NCBI RefSeq assembly: GCF_041080625.1
Contig: NZ_CP163518.1
Coordinates: forward strand, 9,541,501-9,605,500
Direction of reading: 5' to 3'
DNA from: Streptomyces sp. CG1
GTDB taxonomy: Bacteria > Actinomycetota > Actinomycetes > Streptomycetales > Streptomycetaceae
Length of the DNA: 64,000 bases
Each line of letters begins with the position of its first letter. Within the stretch, counting starts at the first letter, position 1. Below the pieces are notes generated by a model, which was not told the DNA's origin, did no database searches, and was given only the letters and a program-made list of their open reading frames with translations. Positions 17,333 through 25,293 of this stretch are shown piece after piece. The position numbers and the translations under genes were made by a program.

Positions 17333-17356
17333 GGGGAACCGGCCCACCGGTTCCCC
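17333..17356 (+). terminator. Rho-independent-like hairpin after the permease gene
   Basis: GGGGAACCGG-CCCA-CCGGTTCCCC: a perfect 10-base stem with a 4-base loop, 20 bases after the permease stop. No U-tract, as is usual in this group. Confidence 0.8.
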
Positions 17357-17486
17357 GCCGTCCTGTGCACGACCTCGGGGACTCGCCGCACCCGAACCGC
17401 GGCACCGATGCCGCCAACGGTGCCTGCCTGCGAGGTCAGGAATGGCAGTGCCGTCTCATGGGGTCAGGCCCGGCGCCGAGACGCGA

Positions 17487-17897
17487 TCAGCCCTCGACGG
17501 CCTGGCGGATGCGTCGGGAGGGGGTGAACGCGTACAGGTCGAGCACGCCGGGCGGATCTGCGAGACCGGGGCCGCCCGCGGCGATCCATGTGGCGATGTC
17601 GTCGGCGGCGTCGGGGTCGTTGACCAGGCCCAGCCACACGGGACGTCCGCCGGCGGTCCGCCCGGCCGACGAAGGCTGGACGACGATCACATTGGCATGC
17701 TCGCAGGCGTCCAGGCACCCCGTCACCCGAACCTGCGCCGAATCGGCGAGCGCCTGCCGCAGCAGGGCGAGCTGCCCGGGGTGGTCCAGACCGGGGATCT
17801 TCTCGGTGCCGCAGCAGCAGCCGCGGCACACGGTGACGGTGCAGGTGGCGGGCCCCGCGGACACGGGTGCACCGGTCCTGCGGATGCGGCGGCTCAC
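17487..17897 (-). CDS. Thioredoxin-like [2Fe-2S] ferredoxin-type protein
   Basis: 136 residues from the GTG at 17897, which overlaps the stop of the metal ATPase (GTGA), so it is translationally coupled. The cysteine pattern is CTVTVCRGCCCGT near residue 17 and VTGCLDACEHANVIVVQP around residue 65, matching the thioredoxin-like 2Fe-2S domain (C-x(n)-C and C-x3-C). The remainder (VWLGLVNDPDAADDIATWIA) is the usual C-terminal part. Such proteins are often placed beside cobalt/nickel or cobalamin-related genes in actinobacteria. Its role with a P-type ATPase could be metal handling or redox sensing; that is inference. Confidence 0.82.
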   Translation of the reverse strand: MSRRIRRTGAPVSAGPATCTVTVCRGCCCGTEKIPGLDHPGQLALLRQALADSAQVRVTGCLDACEHANVIVVQPSSAGRTAGGRPVWLGLVNDPDAADDIATWIAAGGPGLADPPGVLDLYAFTPSRRIRQAVEG

Positions 17898-19873
17898 CGG
17901 TCCGCCCCAGCTGCGGCGCGACGCCAGGCTCCGTCGGCGAGCAGACGCAGGCCGTTGAGCCCGACGATGACGGTGGAGCCCTCGTGCCCGGCGACGCCGA
18001 GTGGCAGTGGCAGCGTGCCGGCCAGGTCCCAGACGACGAGGCCGGTGATGAAGACCGCGGCGATGACGAGGTTCTGCACGACCAGTCGGCGGGCCTGGCG
18101 TGAGAGGCGTACGACCGTGGGGATGGTGGCCAGTTCGTCGCGTACGACGACGGCGTCCGCGGTCTCCAGGGCGAGGTCGGAGCCGGCGCGGCCCATGGCG
18201 ATGCCGGTGTGGGCGGCGGCCAGTGCGGGCGCGTCGTTGACGCCGTCGCCGACCACCAGAACCCTCCGGCCCGCCTGCGTCATCTCCTGTACGACGGTGA
18301 CCTTGTCCTGCGGGAGGAGGCCTGCGCGGACGTCGGTGATCCCGGCCTCCGCGGCGAGCCGGGCCGCCGCGCGCGGGTTGTCGCCGGTGACCAACACCGG
18401 TGCGGTGCGGGTCAGTTCGCCCAGGGCGGCGACGGTGGCGGCGGCTTCGTCGCGCAGACGGTCGGCGAGACCCAGCAACCCCACCGGTGTGCCGTCGAGG
18501 GTGACCAGCACGGCCGTGCGGCCCTCCTGCTCCAGGGCGGCGGCCACGGCGAGGGCCGGGTGACCGGCGTCGGCGTCCAGGATGCGGGTGGGGCTGCCGA
18601 CCGCGACGAGACGACCCTCCACCCGTGCGCTCACGCCGGCTCCCGGGGTGGAGGCGAAGTCCTCCGCCGGTGGAGTGCGCAGGTCGCGGGCGCGGGTGGC
18701 GTCCACGATCGCCCGGGCCAGCGGGTGCTCGCTGGGGTGCTCGGCGGCCGCCGCAAGCCGCAGCACCTCGTCCTCGCTCAGGCGGGAGTCGGCGAGCGGG
18801 CGGATGTCCGTCACCCTCGGGGTGCCCTCGGTCAGCGTGCCGGTCTTGTCCAGAGCGACCGCATCCACCTGCCCGAGCCGTTCCATGACCACGGCCGACT
18901 TCACCAGTACGCCATGGCGTCCGGCGCCGGCGATCGCGGACAGCAGCGGAGGCATGGTGGCCAGCACCACCGCACACGGCGAGGCGACGATCATGAAAGT
19001 CATCGCGCGCAGCAGCGTGGACCGCAGATCGGCGCCGAACAGCAGCGGCAGGACGAACAGCGCCAGGGTGGCGGCGACCATGCCGAGGCTGTAGCGCTGT
19101 TCGACCTTCTCGATGAACAGCTGGGTGGGGGCCTTGGTCGCGGAGGCTTCCTCGACCAAGGCCACGATCCGGGCGATCACCGAGTCGCCCGGGTCCCGCT
19201 CGACCTTCACACGCAGGGCCCCGGTGCCGTTCAGGGTGCCGGCGAACACCTCGTCGCCCTCCTGCTTGACCACGGGCAGCGGTTCGCCGGTGATGGTGGC
19301 CTGGTCGACCTCGCTGTCACCGTCCAGCACCCGCCCGTCGGCGCCGATGCGCTCCCCGGGCCGCACCAGGATGACGTCGCCGACCGCGAGCTGTTCGGTC
19401 GCCACCGTCCGCTCGGTTCCGTCGTCGGCGAGCCGGGTGGCCGTGGCGGGGGCCAGGTCGAGCAGGCCGCGCACGGAGTCGGCGGTGCGGGCGGTGGCGA
19501 TCGCCTCCAGCGCGCCGGAGGTGGCGAAGATGACGATCAGCAGCGCACCGTCCAGGACCTGCCCGATCGCCGCCGCCCCGAGTGCGGCGACCACCATCAG
19601 CAGATCCACGTCCAGGGTCTTCTCCCGCAGTGCCCGGAGCCCGGCCCAGCCGGGCTCCCAGCCGCCGGTTGCGTAGACAGCCGCGAACAGCGGGCCCCAT
19701 GTCCAGGCCGGCGCCCCGGCCAGATACAGCGGCAGCGCACCGAGGAACAACACCAGCGCCGCGCCCGCCCAGCGGGCCTCGGGCAGGGCGAAGACCCGGG
19801 TGCGGCGGCGGGGCGCCGTGGTCTCGCGGGCGATGCCGTCGGATGGGGCCGGGCGGGTGAGGGTGGAAGACAT
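17894..19873 (-). CDS. P1B-type heavy-metal-exporting ATPase (SPC/HEGST type)
   Basis: About 659 residues from the ATG at 19873 (AAGGGA upstream). Motifs in order: actuator TITGEPLPV, membrane metal site MIVASPCAVVLATMPPLLSA, phosphorylation loop DKTGTLTEGTPR, nucleotide-binding GLADRLRDEAAATVAAL, hinge VLVVGDGVNDAPALAAAHTG, and near the C-terminus GVAGHEGSTVIVGLNGLRLL. SPC in TM6 together with HEGST after it are the marks of the P1B-4 group (Co2+, with Ni/Zn/Fe activity in some members). There is no N-terminal heavy-metal-associated CxxC domain, as expected for P1B-4. It is divergent from an ArsR/SmtB repressor across an operator-bearing gap and coupled to the ferredoxin gene. Confidence 0.93.
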   Translation of the reverse strand: MSSTLTRPAPSDGIARETTAPRRRTRVFALPEARWAGAALVLFLGALPLYLAGAPAWTWGPLFAAVYATGGWEPGWAGLRALREKTLDVDLLMVVAALGAAAIGQVLDGALLIVIFATSGALEAIATARTADSVRGLLDLAPATATRLADDGTERTVATEQLAVGDVILVRPGERIGADGRVLDGDSEVDQATITGEPLPVVKQEGDEVFAGTLNGTGALRVKVERDPGDSVIARIVALVEEASATKAPTQLFIEKVEQRYSLGMVAATLALFVLPLLFGADLRSTLLRAMTFMIVASPCAVVLATMPPLLSAIAGAGRHGVLVKSAVVMERLGQVDAVALDKTGTLTEGTPRVTDIRPLADSRLSEDEVLRLAAAAEHPSEHPLARAIVDATRARDLRTPPAEDFASTPGAGVSARVEGRLVAVGSPTRILDADAGHPALAVAAALEQEGRTAVLVTLDGTPVGLLGLADRLRDEAAATVAALGELTRTAPVLVTGDNPRAAARLAAEAGITDVRAGLLPQDKVTVVQEMTQAGRRVLVVGDGVNDAPALAAAHTGIAMGRAGSDLALETADAVVVRDELATIPTVVRLSRQARRLVVQNLVIAAVFITGLVVWDLAGTLPLPLGVAGHEGSTVIVGLNGLRLLADGAWRRAAAGADR

Positions 19874-19942
19874 CGAAACGGGTCCCTTGATGCAGATCGA
19901 CGGACGGGCGGCGCCCAACCCGACCACCCTAACAGGAACGAT

Positions 19943-19956
19943 TGAACACTGATTCA
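19943..19956. promoter_or_regulatory. ArsR/SmtB-type operator, TGAA-N6-TTCA
   Basis: TGAACACTGATTCA lies in the 113-base gap between the divergent ATPase and repressor genes. This is the half-site spacing typical for SmtB/CzrA/NmtR operators, so metal-responsive control of both genes is likely. Confidence 0.7.
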
Positions 19957-19986
19957 TGTGTTTGTCGCGCCACGTATCATGGGCTC

Positions 19987-20379
19987 ATGGGTCACGGAGC
20001 CGCACCACCTTCCAGCAACGTCCCGCGCGCACGCCTGGACGCGGCCGGCGCCGCCAAGGTCGCCACCACCCTCCAGGCGCTGGCGACCCCCTCGCGGCTG
20101 CTCATCCTCGCCCGCCTGCGCGAAGGCCCCCTGCCCGCGACCGAGTTGGCCGCCGAAGTCGGCATGGAACAGTCCGCCTGCTCTCATCAACTGCGGCTGC
20201 TGCGCAACCTCGGCCTCGTCACCGGAACCCGCAAGGGTCGTTCGGTTGTCTACGCCCTCTACGACAATCACGTCGCCGAACTGCTCGACCAGGCTCTTTA
20301 CCATGTCGAGCACCTCCGCCTCGGCCTGAGCGACACTGCCGCCGCCGAGCCGGAGGCCGCAGCCGCTTCCGGCGCCTGA
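19987..20379 (+). CDS. ArsR/SmtB-family metal-responsive repressor
   Basis: 130 residues from the ATG at 19987 (MGHGAAPPSSN); the frame is open upstream, but the longer start would overlap the operator. Winged helix: ALATPSRLLILARLREGPLP, recognition helix VGMEQSACSHQLRLLRNLGL, wing VTGTRKGRSVVYALYD. The last helix reads YDNHVAELLDQALYHVEHLR, giving the alpha-5 metal site D-x-H...H-x-x-H of SmtB/CzrA/NmtR/KmtR proteins, which bind Zn, Co or Ni. It should repress the divergent P1B ATPase until metal is in excess. A short Ala-rich tail follows. Confidence 0.93.
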   Translation: MGHGAAPPSSNVPRARLDAAGAAKVATTLQALATPSRLLILARLREGPLPATELAAEVGMEQSACSHQLRLLRNLGLVTGTRKGRSVVYALYDNHVAELLDQALYHVEHLRLGLSDTAAAEPEAAAASGA

Positions 20380-20492
20380 CCGCCCCTTTGCCCAGGGGCG
20401 TAGGCCGCGTGCGAGTGTCCCCGCTTGCTGTTGCCGGCGGCCGCAGCGCCCTCTGTTCGTCAGGTGTCCTCGGCGGTGGCAATGTGGGAGAT

Positions 20493-21656
20493 GTGAACGC
20501 CGGGCACGGCTTGGCTGGTGTGCGGCAGCCACGGCGGTCGAGCCGCGTGCTGTTGCTGATTCCGATCGTGCTCATCGTGGTGATCACAGCGGTGGACCAG
20601 TTGGTCCCGGCGGACGTCCATCTCGGCCCGCTTCTGGTCATCGCCCCCGCGATCACCGCTTCGTTCGCCGGCGCCAGGCTGACGGGGCTGATCGGGTTCC
20701 TGGCCATAGCGGCGCAGGCATACATCGGCTGGCACTTCGGCGTGCTGTTCTCGCGCAACGTGCTGGTGCAGATCCTCGCCCTGGCGGTGCTGTCCGCCCT
20801 GATCGTGTTCTTCTGCCTGGTACGCGAGCGGCACCAGCGCCAGCTGGCCGCGGTGCGGTCGGTCGCAGAGGCCGCGCAGCACGGCCTGCTGTGGCCGCTG
20901 CCGGAGCGGATGGGCCCCTTGCGGATAGCCTGCCTGTATCTGGCCGCCGAGGACGAGGCGCAGATCGGTGGTGACCTGTACGCGGGCACCCGCATCACCG
21001 GCGGCGTGCGGATCATGATCGGAGATGTGCGGGGTAAGGGACTGTCGGCCATCGGCGAATCCGCCCTGCTGCTCGGGGCCTTCCGTGAGGCAGCCCACCG
21101 GCACTCCACTCTCCCCGATCTGGCCGCCACCCTGGAGCAGAGCGTGGCCCGCTACCTGGCCGACTTCGAGCCGACCGCCGAGGCCGGCGAGCGCTTTGCC
21201 ACCGCCTTGCTGCTGGAACTCCCCGACGACGACCACATCACCCGGATGATCAGCTGCGGACATCCCCCTCCGCTATTGCTCAGCCCCGGCAACGGCCTGA
21301 CCGTGCCCAGCCTGCACCCCGCGCCGCCCCTCGGCATCGAAGAGACGGGACCGGACGCCTACATCATTGACGTGGTGTCCTTCGAGCCCGGCGACACCCT
21401 CCTGCTCTACACAGACGGAGTCATCGAAGCCCGCGATGCCGACGGCCGGTTCTACCCCTTCGAGACACGCGCCGCCCACTGGAACAAGTCCGGTCCCGAA
21501 TCGCTGCTTCACCACATCCAACGCGATCTGCTCGCCCATGCCGGGGGACGCCTTGACGACGACGCTGCTCTCGTCGCGCTCCATCGCGAGCCCGACGAGC
21601 ACCGACGCCGCCACGGGCATGTCATCCACTCGAGCGGACTCGGTCATGCCCCCTGA
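20493..21656 (+). CDS. Membrane-bound PP2C-type (SpoIIE/RsbU) serine phosphatase
   Basis: About 387 residues from the GTG at 20493; an in-frame GTG at 20484 is an alternative. The first 110 residues hold about four membrane helices (VLLLIPIVLIVVITAVDQLV, then LLVIAPAITASFAGARLTGL onward to ILALAVLSALIVFFCLVRER). The cytoplasmic phosphatase domain follows: EDEAQIGGDLYAGTRITGGV and IMIGDVRGKGLSAIGESALL (metal-binding Asp), CGHPPPLLLS, DTLLLYTDGVIEARD and the final LDDDAALVAL. Such proteins dephosphorylate anti-sigma-factor antagonists. No antagonist or sigma gene is next to it. It is independent of the metal genes upstream as far as can be seen. Confidence 0.92.
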   Translation: MNAGHGLAGVRQPRRSSRVLLLIPIVLIVVITAVDQLVPADVHLGPLLVIAPAITASFAGARLTGLIGFLAIAAQAYIGWHFGVLFSRNVLVQILALAVLSALIVFFCLVRERHQRQLAAVRSVAEAAQHGLLWPLPERMGPLRIACLYLAAEDEAQIGGDLYAGTRITGGVRIMIGDVRGKGLSAIGESALLLGAFREAAHRHSTLPDLAATLEQSVARYLADFEPTAEAGERFATALLLELPDDDHITRMISCGHPPPLLLSPGNGLTVPSLHPAPPLGIEETGPDAYIIDVVSFEPGDTLLLYTDGVIEARDADGRFYPFETRAAHWNKSGPESLLHHIQRDLLAHAGGRLDDDAALVALHREPDEHRRRHGHVIHSSGLGHAP

Positions 21657-21778
21657 AGCAAACGCGGGAGAGGTTGTCCCGGCATCCTCCGGGCCGGTTG
21701 GGCGCCGCCGCCTCACCCGGCGCAGCGCCGGACCACCTGCCACGTGGCGACCGCCGGGAGAGTGACAGGATCGGCCTT

Positions 21779-22072
21779 ATGAGCGCCGAGACGGACTGGG
21801 TGTACCGGGTGGACGAGCCGCACGGCTCCGAGGGCTGGCGCCCCTACGGTGACCATCCCGGGCGTTGGCGGGGGACGGTCACCACCGGCGATCCGAGGGA
21901 GGGCGCCGAGTACGTCGCCGCCCTCGTCGTCACCGACCTGGTGTCCGAGTGGGACCGCCGTGGCGCCGTCCGGAAGCACGTGCGCGTGATCGTCTGGGAG
22001 GACGAGGAAGGTGCCGGTCCCGAAGACGCGGCCTTCACGGTCGAGATCCGGCCGGACATAGGCGGAGAGTGA
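21779..22072 (+). CDS. Small hypothetical protein
   Basis: 97 residues. Soluble and acidic, rich in Trp, Asp and Glu: ETDWVYRVDEPHGSEGWRPY near the start, then YVAALVVTDLVSEWDRRGAV and KHVRVIVWEDEEGAG. Predicted as one small alpha/beta domain. It lies 122 bases after the phosphatase gene, and codon bias supports translation. I do not recognise a family. The space to its right is taken by protease fragments on the other strand. Confidence 0.65.
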   Translation: MSAETDWVYRVDEPHGSEGWRPYGDHPGRWRGTVTTGDPREGAEYVAALVVTDLVSEWDRRGAVRKHVRVIVWEDEEGAGPEDAAFTVEIRPDIGGE

Positions 22073-22129
22073 CACCTCGCCCTCGCCGCGTCTTGGATGC
22101 TCCGCCTTTGGTCCACGGGGCGCGCCTGA

Positions 22130-22400
22130 GAACGCAACAGGCCGCGGCTTGCTGGGAGAGCATGAGGGCGGCGAGCCCGGAGATCTCCCGGCGCCGACGA
22201 CGATCGTCGAGCCGCGCTGGACGGCCTGGTCGACGGCCCACTGCATGGGCGAAATGCACGGCCCCTGCGAGCCCAGGCTCATGTTGATGACCTTGGCCGG
22301 GGTCTTGTTGTCGGGTACGCCGGGGACGCTCCCACCGGAGGCCCAGGTGATGGCATCGATGATGTCGGAGGCCGGAGTGCGCGACGCCCACGGGAAGACC
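22130..22400 (-). pseudogene. Relic of an S8 (subtilisin-like) serine protease
   Basis: On the minus strand TPASDIIDAITWASGG, then TPAKVINMSLGSQGP and AVDQAVQRGSTIVVGAG match the central part of streptomycete subtilases (the block between the catalytic His and the oxyanion Asn). Immediately after VVGAG the frame changes to EISGLAALMLSQQAA, the segment that normally follows the catalytic Ser (GTSMAxPHVSG-A-A-L). The intervening 60-70 residues with the Asn and Ser are deleted, and neither end of the gene is present. The gap 22401-22694 up to the NRPS operon holds no other recognisable gene and should contain the operon promoter. Confidence 0.75.
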
Positions 22401-22694
22401 AGTCCCGATGCTGTACCTGTCTCGAGGGCTGATCGCGGCAGCTGTCGAAGTCGGGCGGGCATGTCCAGGACTTCGTCCAGTCGCGAGGCGCTCGAGAAGC
22501 GCGGTGGCGTCCGGGGGGCCGCCATTCGGGTGGGCCGTGTGCTCCCCACCCGGGCGTGATACCAGGGGAATATGACAAAACGGACCGTTCTTCGCGTGCA
22601 GTTGAATGAGCGGGCAAGTGGTACGCACGCCTCCGCCTGGACAAACTGAATCCGCTGGACCTTGATCGGGAACATCCACGCTCTTGGAGATCGC

Positions 22695-25280
22695 ATGGTG
22701 GAGCAGTCCTCCGAGGTCGTGTCGGGGCCGGACGAACCTGCCGTCGCCCTGAGCGACACCGGGCCCAGGGGGCCGGAGACCGAGCGGAAGCTGGCGGAGG
22801 CACTGGCCGACCTGCTGGGCGTGGAGCGCGTTCCGGTCGACAGCCACTTCTTCACCGACCTCGGCGCCAACTCCCTGGTCATGGCCCAGTTCTGCGCGCG
22901 AGTACGGAAGACAAAGGATCTGCCGTCACCGTCCATGAGGGACATCTATCGGCACCCCACGATCCAGGGCCTGGCGACGGCTCTCGGGGAGGCCACCCCT
23001 GCTCCCGTCGATCCGGTGGCCGCCCCGTCGGCGTCGGCACCCATGCCGTCGTCGGCTTCGGGTCCGCGCGGGAACCCGCGCAGCCATCTTCTCTGCGGAA
23101 CGTTCCAGTTACTCGTCTTCCTGGGTTACTCCCTTGTCTCCGGATTCGTCACTGCCACGGGCTACGAGTGGATCGCCACCGGTTCGGGTGTGGCCGACAT
23201 CTATCTGCGGTCGTTGCTGTTCGGAGGCATCGGGTTCATCGCGCTGTGCGCGTTCCCGGTCGTCGCGAAATGGCTTCTCATCGGCCGCTGGCGACCTGGT
23301 GAGTTCCCCGTCTGGAGCCCGGCGTATCTGCGCTTCTGGCTCGTCAAGGTGCTGCTCCATGCCAATCCGATGGTCTTCCTCACCGGGACCCCGCTGTACG
23401 TGCTGTATCTGCGGGCCCTCGGCGCGCGGATCGGCAAGGGAGTCGCGATTTTCTCCCACTCCGTCCCTGTCTGCACCGACCTGCTGACGATCGGCGCGGG
23501 CACAGTGATCCGCAAGGACTCGTTCTTCCTCGGCTACCGGGCCCACGCGGGACACATCCAGACCGGCCGGATCACCCTTGGCGCGGATGTCTTCATCGGT
23601 GAGAAGACCGTCCTGGACATCGACACGTCGATGGGGCACCGAGCCCAGCTCGGCCACTCGTCCGCCCTGTACCGCGGCCAGGCGGTCCCGGACGGTGAGC
23701 ACTGGCACGGATCTCCGGCGCAGCCCACGCAGACCGACTACGTGAGGGTCGCTCCGGCCGGATGCCGTACCGCGCGCCGGGCCTGGTTCGGCCTCGGCAC
23801 CCTGGTCCAGCTGTTCTTCCTGTACATCCCGCTGTTCGTCGGCGGGGCGTACATGCTGTTCACCGAGGTACCGGCGATCGGCAAGCGACTCGACCCGCAG
23901 ACGGCCGCACTGTCCCGGTCGGAACTGCTCTCCGACGCGCTGGTGCTCTCCCTCGTGCTGTTCTTCGGGTGCGCCACCCTGGGACTGGTGGCCCTGTGCA
24001 CCCTTCCGCGTCTGGTGGGCCTGGTCGTCAAGCCCGACAAGGTCTATCCGCTCTACGGCTTCCACTACGCGCTGCACCGGGCCACGGCTCGCATGACGAA
24101 CGTCAGGTTCTTCGCCTGGCTCTTCGGTGACAGCTCCTACATCGTGCACTACCTCCGCGGACTCGGATACGACCTGTCACGTGTCGAGCAGACCGGATCG
24201 AACTTCGGCACGGAAGTGCAGCACGAGACACCTCTTCTGGTCTCCGTCGGCAGCGGGACGATGGTGGCCGACGGCCTCTCCCTCATCAACGCCGACTTCT
24301 CCAGCACGTCCTTCCGGCTGTCCAGGGTGTCGATCGGGCCGCACAGCTTCCTGGGCAACAACATCGCCTATCCGGCAGGCGGCAGGACGGGGGACAACTG
24401 CCTGCTTGCCACGAAGGTGATGATTCCCCTCGACGGCGAGGTCCGTGAAGGCGTGGGCCTTCTCGGCTCACCGTGCTTCGAGATCCCTCGCTCGGTGGAC
24501 CGTGACACACGGTTCGACCATCTCAGGACGGGCGACACCCTGCGCCGTCGGCTTGCCGCGAAGAACCGCTACAACCTTCGCTCCATGGTGCTCATGCTGC
24601 TCGTGCGATGGCTGCACACCTTCGCGCTCACCCTGTTCGGTCTCGCCTCCGTGGATCTGTACGGAGTGGTCGGACACGTGGTGATCGCCGGATATCTGGC
24701 GCTCACCCTCGGATTCTCCACCGCGTACTTCATCCTGGTGGAGCGCTGCATCGCATCGTTCCGCGCGTTGCGCCCCCGGTTGTGCTCCATCTACGACCCG
24801 TATTTCTGGTGGCACGAGCGGCTGTGGAAGGTTCCGGACCACTTCCTCAACGTCTTCAACGGAACCCCCTTCAAGACCCTGGTCTGGCGGCTGCTGGGCG
24901 TGCGCATCGGCAGGAGGGTGTTCGACGACGGCTGCTATCTGACCGAGCGGACGCTCACCGTCATCGGCGACGAGTGCACCCTCAACGCCGGCAGCAAGAT
25001 CCAGTGCCACTCGCAGGAGGACGGCACCTTCAAGTCCGACGGCACCGTGCTCGGCACCGGCTGCACGCTGGGCGTCGGCGCCCATGTGCACTACGGCGTG
25101 ACCATGGGCGACGGTTCGGTGCTGGCACCCGATTCCTTCCTCATGAAGGGGGAGGAAGTCCCGCGGAAAGCACATTGGGGCGGCAACCCGGCGGTGCACC
25201 TGCCCGAGAGCGGCAGCCGGTCCACCGACGTCGGCCGAGCAACGTCATCAGCCAACACCGCTGCGGCGACGGCAAGTTGA
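22695..25280 (+). CDS. Peptidyl-carrier domain fused to poly-amino-acid-synthetase-type terminal membrane domain (no adenylation domain)
   Basis: 861 residues from the ATG at 22695 (TTGGAG upstream). Residues 30-105 are a carrier domain with the phosphopantetheine serine in FFTDLGANSLVMAQF. The rest matches the NRPS terminal domain seen at the C-terminus of epsilon-poly-lysine and poly-diaminopropionate synthetases: about six membrane helices in three pairs (LLVFLGYSLVSGFVTATGY; LVQLFFLYIPLFVGGAYMLF; TFALTLFGLASVDLYGVVGH and their partners) separating three left-handed beta-helix acyltransferase-like soluble parts, e.g. GAGTVIRKDSFFLGYRAHAG, VSIGPHSFLGNNIAYPAGG and LGTGCTLGVGAHVHYGVTMG. In the known synthetases an adenylation domain precedes the carrier; here it is absent and an A domain is encoded by the next gene. 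A TTA leucine codon at 23109-23111 could make translation depend on bldA. Confidence 0.88.
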   Translation: MVEQSSEVVSGPDEPAVALSDTGPRGPETERKLAEALADLLGVERVPVDSHFFTDLGANSLVMAQFCARVRKTKDLPSPSMRDIYRHPTIQGLATALGEATPAPVDPVAAPSASAPMPSSASGPRGNPRSHLLCGTFQLLVFLGYSLVSGFVTATGYEWIATGSGVADIYLRSLLFGGIGFIALCAFPVVAKWLLIGRWRPGEFPVWSPAYLRFWLVKVLLHANPMVFLTGTPLYVLYLRALGARIGKGVAIFSHSVPVCTDLLTIGAGTVIRKDSFFLGYRAHAGHIQTGRITLGADVFIGEKTVLDIDTSMGHRAQLGHSSALYRGQAVPDGEHWHGSPAQPTQTDYVRVAPAGCRTARRAWFGLGTLVQLFFLYIPLFVGGAYMLFTEVPAIGKRLDPQTAALSRSELLSDALVLSLVLFFGCATLGLVALCTLPRLVGLVVKPDKVYPLYGFHYALHRATARMTNVRFFAWLFGDSSYIVHYLRGLGYDLSRVEQTGSNFGTEVQHETPLLVSVGSGTMVADGLSLINADFSSTSFRLSRVSIGPHSFLGNNIAYPAGGRTGDNCLLATKVMIPLDGEVREGVGLLGSPCFEIPRSVDRDTRFDHLRTGDTLRRRLAAKNRYNLRSMVLMLLVRWLHTFALTLFGLASVDLYGVVGHVVIAGYLALTLGFSTAYFILVERCIASFRALRPRLCSIYDPYFWWHERLWKVPDHFLNVFNGTPFKTLVWRLLGVRIGRRVFDDGCYLTERTLTVIGDECTLNAGSKIQCHSQEDGTFKSDGTVLGTGCTLGVGAHVHYGVTMGDGSVLAPDSFLMKGEEVPRKAHWGGNPAVHLPESGSRSTDVGRATSSANTAAATAS

Positions 25281-25293
25281 GGAAGGTCATTCG

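Noticed and set aside
15748..17391. A 547-codon minus-strand frame opposite the permease
   Set aside because: Shadow; the plus strand encodes a clear GntP-type membrane protein.
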